Assembly: GCA_020744425.1 (NCBI GenBank)
Contig: JAGMUV010000037.1
Span: 1 to 64,000, forward strand
Direction of reading: 5' to 3'
Origin: Dactylonectria macrodidyma
Lineage: Eukaryota; Ascomycota; Sordariomycetes; Hypocreales; Nectriaceae
Length of the DNA stretch: 64,000 bases
Shown: positions 32,386 to 43,382 of the stretch, in pieces
Layout: each line of letters begins with the position of its first letter
Position numbering within the stretch: position 1 is the first letter of the stretch
Translations under genes and position numbers: made by a program
Notes under the pieces: model-generated
What the model was told of the DNA's origin: nothing
Databases searched by the model: none
The model's input: only the letters and a program-made list of their open reading frames with translations

Positions 32386-33114
32386 ATGAAGCTCAGCACT
32401 TTCTCTGGTCTAGCATGGCTCATGCTGGCACACGGCGGCCTTGCAACAGTCTCCTTTGAAACATGTTCAGCTTTGGAGGCCACCACTTGCACGTGCCCTA
32501 CCATCAAGAAGTGCGCCCCTCTGCAGTATAACTACCCGGAGGATCACTTCCCCAGGGACGGCGACACATGCTCCAAGTACGCCCCGGCTTGCTGTGCTGA
32601 GCGCGGAAACGGCCCATTGAGGGTCACTACCGCGGACAATCTCCAGTGCGGCAAGGACGCGTTTGACCCGGAAGAAGGGTCGGATGTCGTGGACGGAATC
32701 ACCTATGCCGTCGAACCCTGCAAGACGGATCCCAGCAAGCAGTGTCTTCACGTCGTCCTCAAGCCGACCGACACCGTCAAGAATATTCACCTCGCTATCG
32801 ATGACGTCCCCATCGAAAACCCCGGCGGACCTGGGCAGTGGGACTTCAACGACTACTGCACTAAGAGCCCGAGTGAGTGCTGGGTCCCCGTCAGCGATAT
32901 CATCGACACGTTCGACCCCAAGCCGGCTTCCCTTTGCGGCAAGAAGATCTACATCGCGCCGCACATCGAGATCACCAGCGATTCGTGCACGGCTCAAGGC
33001 ACCAAGATCCCTAGCAACAACAACAACTGGTTCATGTACAGCGACTTGACCTTTGAGTGCGCGGCCGACGCCTGCCTGCGCAAGTGCTGCTGCCCCACTC
33101 CTGCGCTGCAATGA
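32386..33114 (+). CDS. secreted cysteine-rich protein, 242 residues (effector candidate)
   Basis: Single exon. I chose the ATG at 32386 because it gives a classic signal peptide, MKLSTFSGLAWLMLAHGGLA, cut near residue 20; an in-frame ATG 27 bases upstream is less suitable. The mature part has 19 cysteines, including pairs (ACC near 65, KCCC near the C-terminus), and a Pro/Asp-rich centre. There is no membrane segment or GPI-like tail. I recognise no named family. Size, secretion and location in a transposon-rich segment fit an extracellular protein that may act on a host or competitor, but this is inference. Promoter CT-rich; the gene looks intact. Confidence 0.72.
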   Translation: MKLSTFSGLAWLMLAHGGLATVSFETCSALEATTCTCPTIKKCAPLQYNYPEDHFPRDGDTCSKYAPACCAERGNGPLRVTTADNLQCGKDAFDPEEGSDVVDGITYAVEPCKTDPSKQCLHVVLKPTDTVKNIHLAIDDVPIENPGGPGQWDFNDYCTKSPSECWVPVSDIIDTFDPKPASLCGKKIYIAPHIEITSDSCTAQGTKIPSNNNNWFMYSDLTFECAADACLRKCCCPTPALQ

Positions 33115-33149
33115 ACCTTGGGTTGTATATGAGAGGGCGGATAGGTGTG

Positions 33150-33330
33150 CTCGCAACAGTGGCGTCTTACGGTCCTTGTCCTTAGAATCCGGGCCGACGC
33201 CGTCTTTCGCAAGCGGTAGCTTCACCACCGCTCGGTGCCCGTTCATTGCGGCCAACAACAGCGGAGTCTGACCGTATCCAGTAGTAGCCATGGTGTCCGG
33301 GTCGACCCCGTCATTCTCCGATACTATTTT
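33150..33330 (-). pseudogene. ankyrin-repeat fragment, minus strand
   Basis: Reads GQTPLLLAAMNGHRAVVKL followed by a linker and another repeat start, KDRKTPLL, matching the ankyrin consensus TPL..A...GH..VV..LL. No start, and no continuation beyond about two repeats. It is probably a relic of a larger ankyrin protein such as a NACHT-ankyrin type. Confidence 0.65.
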
Positions 33331-33394
33331 ACCTTATTTGGCTCTTTAGCTATTAATATTACATACCTTTACGTTGCGTCAAGCCACTCACTCT

Positions 33395-33819
33395 TCCGCA
33401 CGCTTGCCATGCTCACGCGGCGGTTCCTGGACCGCACCCCCATGCTGAAAACGAGAAAGGAGAAGACGGGACGCTGCAAAGCGGCCACCGTGGCCCCGGA
33501 GTACCAATGTTGCCCAAGCATCCGGAGTCATATTCCCGGGACGACACCAACCGTTGCGCCCCGTGAATTCTGCATCGACAGTGCGAGGGGCATCCCCTTC
33601 CGCAACCACGACGCACTCCTCTGCCTGACGAGGACCACCCTTACCGAGCGGGATCAAAGTAGGGAATCCTTTTGCCAAAATCACGTATGAAATGAATCTG
33701 CAAAGTCTTGACCGCAAGAAACAGCGATATATGGCTCGACCGCGCGCCCGTGCGCACCTCGGCTGACCCTTCCCAGGCGCTTCCGCGCGTCGCCACCCGC
33801 TGTACGTTTGAATCTGCAT
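33395..33819 (-). pseudogene. Helitron Rep N-terminal fragment
   Basis: Matches RepHel 2 between its WAGSAEVR block and the VRSRNRRVSM block: AWEGSAEVR, GGPRQAEE, AWATLVLRGHGGRFA, and on DNA level the tracts atgctgaaaacgagaaaggagaag. Frame shifts and stops break it. It separates two ankyrin relics that now lie on opposite strands, so insertion and inversion have both occurred here. Confidence 0.75.
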
Positions 33820-34124
33820 CTTTTAACAGGGGCTGCTGAGAATGGCCATGACGCCGTCGCCAAGCTGCTGTTAGTGTCGGGCAGAGTTGATGTGGATTCG
33901 AGGAGTAATGATGGTTGGACACCGCTGTCGTGGGCTGCTGAGAACAGCCATGACGCCGTCATCAAGCTGCTGTTAGGGTCGGGAAAAGTTGATTTGATGC
34001 GGACTCGAGGGATAATCACGGTCGGATGCCGCTCTCGTGGGCTGCGGACTTAAGCAGTAAGGATAGCGGGCCAACGCTCTCGTGGGCTGATAAGGAGGTG
34101 CATCGCGATGAGCAGAAGAACATG
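33820..34124 (+). pseudogene. ankyrin-repeat fragment, plus strand
   Basis: Two and a half ankyrin repeats: AAENGHDAVAKLLL, then WTPLSWAAENSHDAVIKLL. After a one-base slip comes MPLSWAA, and the frame ends at 34124. No start codon. It is the probable counterpart of the minus-strand fragment at 33150-33330. Confidence 0.7.
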
Positions 34125-34588
34125 TGACTATCCGCAAAGTGCATGAATGAAAGGTAAATACGGTCGCACATTACCACATGGGTGACATAACCCTTTTGGG
34201 AAGCCTCAACCATGTGGAAACACTTAGTGATTTTGTGGGCCCTTGCAAGACTACAGTACCGCACACTATCCGGAAGGTATCTCTTCATTTAGATGGCATC
34301 TCCACCAGGGAATAGGTATATCATTAGGGTTGATGAAGGTGGGAAATTGATGATGATGACATGGTCATTAAATGATTTTTGTCTGGACTAAATGCCGAGA
34401 CGGCGGCGGTGGATTTCGGTATGATTGCCCACGCTGCCGCCCAAAAATACTAATTTTGTATCTTCCCGCCTGCTCATGAATATGTATAGCCCGTTTGACC
34501 CAATGCTAAAGACCCTAAACACCAATACCACGGAGACTGGCCCAGTCGTAAAACATCATAGAAGTACAAGGCTCATAGGAGATGTGTT
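34125..34588. other. intergenic
   Basis: No gene, repeat or element recognised; it includes the 3' flank of the next minus-strand gene. Confidence 0.55.
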
Positions 34589-35803
34589 TTAGTCCTTGAT
34601 GCTGCGCCGTCGGGCAGCAGAGAAACCCTGACGGAGACGGTTGCGTGTCACGGTCGGCTTCACAGGTGATGACGGATTCGATATTGGTGACATGGGAAAC
34701 ATGGGTTTGTTTGGGGCGGCCCGCTTTGCCGACTTCGTAATCTCCTGGTAGGTAGCGGGACCCTTGGGAGCAGGGGCTTGCCAGTCTTGGGTCAAGGGCT
34801 CCTCCTGCACCTTCTGAACCTGCTTCATGTGGTGCGTGGGAATTGAGAGGGTAAGGTTATCTCGAGATTGGGCAGCGTAGTTGTTGAGAGCGGGCTTGCT
34901 CTTCTTCCTCGCCAGGCTCAACGTTCTCTTGAACGCGCCGGCAGGGGTCTTGGGAGTTTGAGCGCTGTCGTGGACTTCCCGCTCCTCCAGCTCGGGTTTA
35001 GCTGCGAAAGGATCGATGTGCAGGAACTGAGGTTGCTGCTTCTCGAGCTTTCGAGGTCCCATGCTGCTGGTCCGATGGGGGTGGAGGATGGGGCTCGAGG
35101 CAGACGAGGAGATAGACGTGCACCGACCCGTGAGAACGGGCTCGGTACAAGTTCGTCGGAGGCGTTTAGGAGGTCGGGAGTTAAATCCATTAGAGCTCGG
35201 AGATATGGGCCTTAAGGGGAGTTCGACGATGGAAGGCTTGCCGGCGAAGATGACGGAGACGACGCGGGCAGCGTTCTCGTGGCTTCGTCGGTTTCCCGAG
35301 CGTTGTGAATTGCTCGGGTCCAAGTCTAAATCGGAAAAGTCATCGACGGATGCTGAGGCGTCCTCCTCTGCAGAAAAGTATGCATCGTGGAGTGTAGTCT
35401 GGGCAAAGGGTGGTTGCTCCTGCAAGGCGACCATGTGAATGTTGACATCCAGCATTTTGGAAGCTCGAACTGTGCTCTTGGCAGGCATGGCGAGAGGCGG
35501 CTTCGTGACCGAAGACGTATTATGCTGAGGGAGGATCATGTCGTCCGAGTCTGAAAGGCAGAGAGGTTTCGCGTCGGACTGCGATTCTATATGTGATTGT
35601 TGGTCCCGCAGATGCGTGTAAGAGGAGCGTTGTGGCATGGAAGCAACGTGCTCCCTTGCGAGGTGTTGACCGGTCAGAGACATTGGCAGCTTAGGCACGA
35701 TATTGGATTCCCCGAAAGGGTGGCGGGGAGGTCGGCCGTCGTGACGTGGTGTCGTGTGGATGGGTGTGTAAGTGGTAGCGCCGTGATGGGATGTGTTCAA
35801 CAT
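34589..35803 (-). CDS. hypothetical disordered nuclear protein, 404 residues
   Basis: Single exon from ATG 35803. The protein is Ser/Pro/Arg-rich throughout with few hydrophobic stretches. It has basic clusters PPKRLRR (about 215), KLEKQ and ARKKSKPA, and a strongly basic C-terminus RNRLRQGFSAARRRSIKD. An acidic stretch (FSAEEDASASVDDFSDLDLD) is near residue 150. No catalytic domain is visible. Codon use and the lack of stops indicate a real host gene. A nuclear or cytoskeletal scaffold is possible, but I do not assign a function. Confidence 0.75.
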   Translation of the reverse strand: MLNTSHHGATTYTPIHTTPRHDGRPPRHPFGESNIVPKLPMSLTGQHLAREHVASMPQRSSYTHLRDQQSHIESQSDAKPLCLSDSDDMILPQHNTSSVTKPPLAMPAKSTVRASKMLDVNIHMVALQEQPPFAQTTLHDAYFSAEEDASASVDDFSDLDLDPSNSQRSGNRRSHENAARVVSVIFAGKPSIVELPLRPISPSSNGFNSRPPKRLRRTCTEPVLTGRCTSISSSASSPILHPHRTSSMGPRKLEKQQPQFLHIDPFAAKPELEEREVHDSAQTPKTPAGAFKRTLSLARKKSKPALNNYAAQSRDNLTLSIPTHHMKQVQKVQEEPLTQDWQAPAPKGPATYQEITKSAKRAAPNKPMFPMSPISNPSSPVKPTVTRNRLRQGFSAARRRSIKD

Positions 35804-36117
35804 GTTCGGGACCCGAGAAAGAATGAAAGAAAAGGTTCAAAACCGGCAAGGGTCGTTGAAAGTAGAGTAGAGAAATACTTAATCGAGACGGCGGGGAGTC
35901 TCGCGAGCATATGCATGAATGGCGGGGGTGAATTTTTATGGCTGGCCATGTCCCGTTCTTGAGTGAGATGTTCCATTCCATCTTCTGGTACGAATGAGCC
36001 GTGCGCGTGGGCGAAACGCACTTGGTACAAGGGCGTTGGATGAGGTCAGCCCGCCGGTGGCTTAGCGACTCCTAGGCGACCCGTGACGGCACCTAGACGC
36101 CCCATGGAGAGTGGTCT

Positions 36118-37127
36118 ATACGTGGGTCATAGTACCATCAAGGGCTGGGGACCGGGGAAATAGGGGGAGTTCGTCATTTCGCTGGCTGAGGGCCGCCTGT
36201 GGAGATTGCGGGTGGAGCAGCCAGCCGAGACGGGCTGTCGAGACCCTGGTGATGATCATGGGTTCGTGGGGTCGGGCTCGAGGCCGGGAGTTGGATGCTC
36301 GATTTGATAATGTCGCAGACCTGGTGGAGGTTTGCAAAGCGATAGCCGGCAGACACCAGCCGCTCCGCTTCGTGATCTGTCTGGACTCGATGAAACAGAA
36401 ACACCAACGAGCCATGCTCGCATTGTTCTTGCCGGAGACAGAAGCTCTTCTCTACCATGTCGATTTTAGCATCGTCCTTCTCGAGTGCATTACCAGTTTC
36501 CGGTGTAGAGCTCCCTCGGTGTTGCTTTGCGGCTACCCATGATCTCGAGCCATCACGCACCTGACACAGGAAGCGAATTCTAAACCATCGCGGGGTTTCC
36601 ATCTCTACAGGTCCTTCATTCGGGAGGGCCTTAAGACATTCTGCCCTTTACACAATCCAAGTCGTTCTACTTGCAGACCAAAGACCCTATCTGCTCTGCG
36701 CTCGGGGAAGAGACACGACAAGAATGCGACAGCGCCTGGACCTTGTCGTAGAATAGTCTCATTGTATCTGTTGAACTAGGTGACGACTTGCTAGTGTTGG
36801 TATAAAAGATTAAGAATAACCTAATATAATAAGAAAATTAAGAATAGATTCACGTCGAGCCCAGACAGATCACGAAGCGGAGCGGCTGGTGTCTGCCGGC
36901 TATCGCTTTGCAAACCTCCACCAGGTCTGCGACATTATCAAATCGAGCATCCAACTCCCGGCCTCGAGCCCGACCCCACGAACCCATGATCATCACCAGG
37001 GTCTCGACAGCCCGTCTCGGCTGGCTGCTCCACCCGCAATCTCCACAGGCGGCCCTCAGCCAGCGAAATGACGAACTCCCCCTATTTCCCCGGTCCCCAG
37101 CCCTTGATGGTACTATGACCCACGTAT
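36118..37127. repeat. 267-bp inverted repeat pair with 476-bp spacer
   Basis: Arms 36118-36384 and 36861-37127 are equal in length and give identical translations through 87 codons, so they are perfect or nearly so. Outside the arms similarity fades, with a few more matches near 36385-36391. The spacer has no recognised gene. Open frames across the arms (with blocks like GYRFANLHQVCDIIKSS) may be a fragment of a duplicated gene. Either long terminal inverted repeats of an unknown DNA element or a recent palindromic rearrangement is possible. The intervals 35804-36117 and 37128-37667 hold nothing else. Confidence 0.85.
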
Positions 37128-37667
37128 CCCTTTTGTCACATGTAAATGGAAAGATGTCATGCATGTGAGGGTTGTAGAGAGTCAAATTGGCCTTGATCAC
37201 TACTCAAGTCAAGAGGACGAAGGTCCCAGTTATAACAACATGACATGTCAGTCTTCACTCATCACATCAAGAGTGTCAAAGCACACTCAAGTAATAATAA
37301 GCTCAAATAGCCCACATCAGAGATTACTCGGCAGCACTTGGTAGTGCCAAACGGAGCTCAGTCGAGCAGCCAAGTGGGAGGGTGAAAGGGTGGTGAGCAG
37401 TTTCGAGGCGCTGCCATTCCACCAGGTGAGTTACATGAGAAAGGTCGTGTGTTTGATGCACACAAACCGCAAGCTTGAATTTTTTGCGCTTCCACTTCAC
37501 TGAAGAAGGTTTTATCTTTTTGAACTTGGGCTGCTATCATCAAGGTGGTCAACGAACCTCCGAGAAATTATGGGACACCAAAGCCACAGCTGTTCTCCTC
37601 ACCCTTTGCCACTTCCAATTTGAATGGCCATGCTGCCTCTAGAGCTGCCGCAATTGTCGGATCTCGT

Positions 37668-40600
37668 CTACCCGCGCGCGTTGAAAAGGAACTTTAGTTC
37701 GTTAGTGCTTAGGCGTCCAATCTTGACGCTCTCAGCCTCGTCTAAGGCCGCCTCCACAATCGACTTCTTCTTTTCCTGTAGTGCGACAATTCGATCCTCG
37801 ACCGTGTCCTTGGTTAGGATACGGTAAACCTTGACTTCCTTCTGCTGACCGATACGATAGGCACGATCAACGGCCTGCATCTCAATGTATGGGTTCCAGA
37901 AAGGATCCATGATGATAACTCGGGACGCGGCTGTCAAGTTGAGTCCTGCGTTACCTGCTCGAAGGGAGACCAGCATCACCTTGACATCTTTGCGGTCTCG
38001 GAAATGGTGAGCCGCGATGTTGCGATGCATAGCTGACATGCTGCCGTCATATCTCTCCGGCTTTGCCATCTTCTCATGCCACATTGCTACCTCGAGGAGA
38101 TCAAGCAAGAGGGTCCACTGGGAGAAGATGATCGTTTTCTCCCCTGTTTCGGCGATCGTCGTCAAGAGCTTCATGCATTCGGTTACCTTTGCGGCAGGCA
38201 TCCACGTCTTACGTAAATATCGCATGTACTTTTTGAAAGCATCTCGATTCTTGTAGCCCTCCTTGCGAAGGGTCTTGAGCATGGAAGGCCTGATGTCCGA
38301 TGCCTTCCTCTTCCCCTTGTTCTTCTTTTTCTTCTTGTCCTTGCCAAGCACCTTCTTGTCTGGTTTTTTGCTATCATCAGCGTCTTCGTCCGCAACGATG
38401 AAGCCTTTGAGGTTGCCCTGCTTGTCGACTTCATCATCAGAGATAAAATCATCAGAGTCAGGCTCGTCATCATCACCGTCGTCATCACCCGATGCCTCTC
38501 CATCAGACTCCGCCTTCTTGACACACTCCGGCATGTGAATCATCTGAAAGGTTTCATACGTGAAACATTTGCTAGGATCGAATGTGCCACGGCAAACAGG
38601 ACACTTAGCCTTGCCGCCCTCGTTTCCTTCCTGCAAATTGAGCACTGTAGCGTTTTCAGTGAGACGGCAGAGGCACTCGCTGCAGCTGTCATGGCCACAG
38701 GGGATGAAGAATGTGGGACATAGTACCGCATCGTAACAGATGGGACATTCGAAGGCCTCAATGCCCTTGATTCTCTCCACGATTGCTGCATCCAGAGCCT
38801 TGACCAAGTCCACCTTTTCTTCGTCGGAAACAGGGCTGACATCGTCGACGTCCAAGTTGAGGTGTGGATGGCAGCATGCCTGGCGTAGTCGAAGTAGAAG
38901 AACCAGGATGCTGGAGTAATTCTTGCCGATGCTCCCATCTCGAAGATACTTGCTGAACTGCACTTGGGACTTCTTCTCCAGCTGACTGTAAAAGTCGTGT
39001 TCCTCGGGGGATAACTCGGCGTAAACAACCTCCTCAATCTTCTCGGGAAGTTTGAGAATGGGCTTGCCATCAAGCTGCGAGTTCTTTTTGCGTCGAAGCA
39101 TGATAGCTTTGAGTAGCGCTCTGAGTCGATTCATGGCCACGCTCTTCGGGTCACCATTTCGACCAAACAAAACACCGAATGACTAGGAAAATATTAGTGG
39201 TCTGGGCAAAATATTAGCTTTTTAAACATACCTGACGAAACTGTTCCCATGCGGAGTACGGTTTGATCTGAAGAAAATTGAGCAAGGAGTAGAGTTCCAG
39301 GACCCCATTCATCATTGGGGTTCCGGTCAAGCACCATCGGTAGGTTGCCTTCAACTTGGTGCATGCCTTTGAAGTCTTCGTATCTTTGTTCTTGATGCAT
39401 TGCGCTTCGTCGAGAATGACACGATAGAACTTTGCCTTGTTCGGATGGAGCAGTGGGCACTTGACGGCAAAACTCTTGTCATTGAAGTCGATGTTGCGAT
39501 CCTTGTTCTCCTCGAGATATTTCTCGAGTCGTTTCAGCTCTTGAGCGATGGTACCGTACGTTGTCAAAACAACATCATACTTGAGCAGGTCTTCCGTCGT
39601 TGCCTTTTTATTATGGTATAGGAAAACCGATAGTCTGTGAGAAAGCTTTGTTTTCGTGGCGAGCTCTTCCTCCCACTGCCGGATGAGAGCAACCGGGCCA
39701 ACGATTAAGTTTGTCTGTGAAGGTTAGGACCAAGAACATGAGGCAAAGGATTTAAACTCACCTTTGGGCGGCTGGTTGCTGGACGGGACAGGAGAAGAGC
39801 GAGTGTGGATATGGTCTTCCCGAGACCCATGTCATCCGCAAGAATGCCCCCTTTATTCGTTCCCTCTTCCATCTTCTTCATCCAGGTGAGAGCTACTTCT
39901 TGATGGGGGTACAGCGGCCTCTTTAGTCCAGCTGGCGTTCCATCTCGGTTTCTCTCCGGAATGTCCATATCCGGGCGGATGTTCTGCAAGAGATTATCCA
40001 AGTCTTGATCGGTCATTCTAGGATCGTGGTAAGCATCCTGGATAAAATTGGTCAAATGTTCGGGTAGAGCATTGCCGGCTCCATCCATGCCATTTGTGTA
40101 GTCGAACATGTTTGTCCTGTTGATAATACCAGACAAACCTGACATGCCCTGACTCGGGAGAACAGGAGTCGAACGAGAGCCGGGAATCCATGGTGTGTTG
40201 TTAGACCCCCCAAATGTTGGCATCGTCGGCCCAGGTGGACCCTCAAAATTGTAGCCCGGCATAGGAGTCGGGCCTGGGATTTGGTTTGGGATCGGGCCCA
40301 TGTTCGGCAATGCCATCCCTGATCGGTAGGTAGGGTAAGGCACGTTACTGCCAGCGGCCCCATAGGGGCTGAATGTAGGTACCTGCGGAGTTGTCACGAC
40401 GTGCCCATAGCCTCTAGCCATGGGGTTTGCCGCGGGCATTTGAGAGGTCTGGCGAAAGGAACGGTCGCATCCCAGCTGGGATCATATCCTCCTGGCATTT
40501 GGTTTGCAGACGGTCCCAGCAGGGATATGGAATTTGTGAAGGGAGCTCCGAACGATGACTCCGAATCTCCATCCGTGAGATCTGTTTCAACAATGCCGGA

Positions 40601-41913
40601 TGGCTGACTGCTCATCAATCGAGTGAAAGCATTGGTTTCGGCTGGCAAGGTGGATGGGCCTGGGACTGGGGAGGCCTGGCCAGAAAGCATGCGAGCCAAC
40701 TCATGGTCTTCTTTCTCCTGCTTGCGTGTTTTCTCGGCTTTGACTTGTTGGGCAACGAAATACGAGTTGAGATCATCATCGTCCCTAGTTATCTATGGTT
40801 AGCATACGGCCGGAGGGTAGGCGTGGTGGAAAATTATGCCAGAAATTACGGTCGACGGTGGAAGAAACGTACCCAGTAAGGTCGATGACGTCGATGTGGC
40901 TTCCGTTGACGTTGTTGAGAGATGACGAATGAAAGAAGGGATCGGAAGCTGTGATGGGAGTTGTACGTCGAGACTTGTTACGTCCGACGGGGGCAAAGAG
41001 GCTAGCCGATTCAGAGTCCCGCTTGCGACTGGGCAACGAACGCGACCCCAGGTCGTCCCATGTGCTGTTGTTCCTGACAGGCGTTGACATGGCTACTGGC
41101 ATCTGTGGGGGTTCGTACACTTGTGGGATGAGGTCAGTCGAGAGGCCGTCTGTTGTGGAGAGAAAGTGGTTGTAAGAGAGCGGCAGCTCAGGGAAATCTG
41201 CCATTTGTTGGATGAGATAATCATGATGGTAGGAGAAAGACATCAGGGACGGGGAGAGGGGCTTGATGCGATGTGAATGAGGTGAGAGCGAGGGACAAAG
41301 GCAGGAACAGGTCGAGACGTTCAGGCTGCGAATGAAGATGATGAAAGACGGAAGGGGGTCGCGGGTCTTTTTGATACTGGTCCAAGGGCGAACGAAAGAC
41401 CCAGAGCACGGGCGAAAGACAGACGTGTGATGGCAGAGGAAGGTTGAAAAAGGCTGGTTGAAGAGGGTCATGTGCGACAAACGCAGATCCAGGTAGAAAG
41501 AAGAAAGCAAGGAAACAGAGATGAGTGAGGCGCAGAACCACCAAGCCACCGAGGAAACAAAATGAAACACAAACGGCTCATACCTGGAGATGGCCCGGCC
41601 AGCGTCTGGTTGGCGCGAGGCCTTGTGGGCAGAGCGGGAGGGAGCGTTGGCTCTATCATTTGGGTCAATTCAAGTCCATCAAGACGTATCCGAGCTGCAG
41701 CAGCAGGCGAAGCAGGCAAAGTAGGCGGAAGCGGGCAGCCTTACCGTCAGCACCATCCCACGGCTTGGTGATGCGCAGGAGCTTCTTTAGGCGATCAATC
41801 TCCTGGCGAATCTCAAAACGCTCCTCCTCGACGCCCTCAAATGTCTCGTATTGCAGCGAGTCGAGGATGACCTTCTGGATGGTCAGTTCCTCCGTTAAAG
41901 CGGCGACGTCCAT
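37668..41913 (-). CDS. SNF2/RING ATPase of the Uls1/Ris1 type, about 1170 residues, one apparent frameshift
   Basis: Exons 41913-41745, 41197-40873, 40784-39762, 39714-39232 and 39182-37668; introns 547, 88, 47 and 49 bp. Splicing exon 2 to 3 yields VIDLTGDDDDL, a textbook SUMO-interaction motif. SNF2 motifs follow in order: DDMGLGKT (I), VILDEAQCIKN (II), LTGTPMMN (III), then a C3HC4 RING (CPICYD...CGHDSCSEC...CPVC), an acidic/lysine-rich insert, GNAGLNLTAAS (V) and QAVDRAYRIGQ (VI). A RING inside the helicase core is typical of Uls1/Ris1 and S. pombe Rrp1/Rrp2, which remodel chromatin and clear sumoylated proteins during replication stress. Exon 3 needs one extra base near 40447 to stay in frame (from DATVPFAR to SQMPAANP). 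The first intron is long and its acceptor uncertain. A core gene is likely, so an assembly indel is as probable as a real lesion. Confidence 0.85.
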
Positions 41914-41980
41914 GATGCGGGTGGTGCGCCGAGGCGAGCAGTGCACAAGGAGTCTTGAACACCAGGCACCCGCAAGGAGT

Positions 41981-42015
41981 AGCGGCAGCGGCAGCGGCAG
42001 CGGCAGCGGCAGCGG
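41981..42015. repeat. AGCGGC hexanucleotide run
   Basis: Nearly six copies of agcggc just upstream of the SNF2 gene start, probably in its 5' leader or promoter. A simple-sequence repeat with no further meaning claimed. Confidence 0.9.
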
Positions 42016-42508
42016 TCAGTGCTGCTGGACGCCGAACAGGCAGGGAGCCGCTCGCGTGGTCGGGGGCAGAGTGGACGGGCCAAAATGAGTGGGTGGGGAG
42101 CGTTGAGTTGGTGATACCGGCCCCGTGCTGCAGGGTGACTTTGTAATGAGGGAGGCGCCTTTGGTGGGGAGGCTTGGGGTTGAGATATCCCGACGTTCCC
42201 GTTCAGGCAATCTGTTAGTGTAGTGGTGGGAAAGAAAGAGCCGCGTCACGCGTTCGCGTTGTAGTTTCTTAACGTTTTAGATGCCGAGCCGAGTGGGAGG
42301 AAGGAGCGAAAAGCCTTGGGCTCTGGGGCTAGTTGTCACGGGCCAGATGAGATCAACTCAAGAGGTAATGCCACTGTATTGCGAGAATACTACGATGAAG
42401 AGGAAAGAGAGAAAGCGGGCAGGCGTTGATAGTCCCTGTGGCCTGCCCCGTGCGCCCTAGTTACGTATCGACCCCACCCTGGGTCCAGCACTCCAGACGC
42501 TCCCGTCA

Positions 42509-43068
42509 CAAAAGTCATGTCCCGGGATTAAGCCACACTTTTTTAAACAGCCAATCAGAGCAGGCGTGGTACATGAGATACTTTACATCAGTTTCCTCCC
42601 CTACAAGCTCGAGACCTATAGCGCATCAAACACTCCTAGCAGATGGCAGCAGGCGCTCTTAGCCTCTGAAGACCTCTGGAAATACAGGGAGCTATAGTGG
42701 AGTCAGGGAACAAGCGCCCTAAAGTATATGTACTGCTAAGTAGCTGGCAGGGGTACGAGGGTGTGGCGTCGTTAGCGTGGGACATGACTTTTGAAATGGT
42801 CCTCCGTACCTAGACCAGCTATCCCTTAAGGTGCCGTAAGGCAACACATGCGCTAGTAACAGGGATTTCAACCAACAGCAAAGCGCAAATAACGAGGTAC
42901 ATAAGATCCCACTTATTTTATGTAGTAACGGAAGTCACGGCTTATTGAGATCTACATCACAGTACATAGCACATCATAATGCTAAGCAGCTTTTTGAAGT
43001 CAAACAGCGTACCGCTGATCTCCCGGGCCTCCGTGGGTCACCAAACCAAGGTGTTGCCTTACGGCACC
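42509..43068. repeat. two nested-looking inverted repeat pairs in intergenic DNA
   Basis: CAAAAGTCATGTCCC at 42509-42523 is inverted at 42779-42793. GGTGCCGTAAGGCAACAC at 42830-42847 is inverted at 43051-43068. Each pair could mark a MITE of about 240-290 bp, but I see no target duplications. The rest of 41914-43382 is non-coding, with the divergent promoters of the SNF2 gene and of the gene at 43383. Confidence 0.7.
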
Positions 43069-43382
43069 TCCCGTGCGACAACCTTGCGCACGGTCCTTTG
43101 TGGCGTGCCCACCAACCGGTAGGCAACGCGACATCCCCCGACACGCGTCTCAAAGTTGGCCTTCGTCTTGAACTTGGAACGTCACACCAAACTTGGCGTT
43201 ACATCAACACAAGAATCTCGATTAATTCTCAAAGGAGAATTCTATCCGCCAAACACATTCCCGGACCGCCTTTGATTCTTTCGGTGTCAGACTTGGCTTT
43301 AGTCTTGTTCAACTCAAACACAACACGGTCGCCCTGCAAACCACCCGTGACTCGACAGGGCCACTGCCACGACGTCATCAAG

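Noticed and set aside
32467..33291. 274-codon minus-strand frame
   Set aside because: Mostly the antisense of the secreted protein gene; only the ankyrin part at 33150-33330 is kept.
36111..36542. Open frame across the left inverted-repeat arm
   Set aside because: The opposite frame is equally open and neither has a recognisable domain; no strand can be preferred.
42945..43382. 146-codon N-terminal extension of the gene at 43383
   Set aside because: It spans one of the inverted repeats and has leader-like composition; the internal ATG starts a typical nuclear protein.
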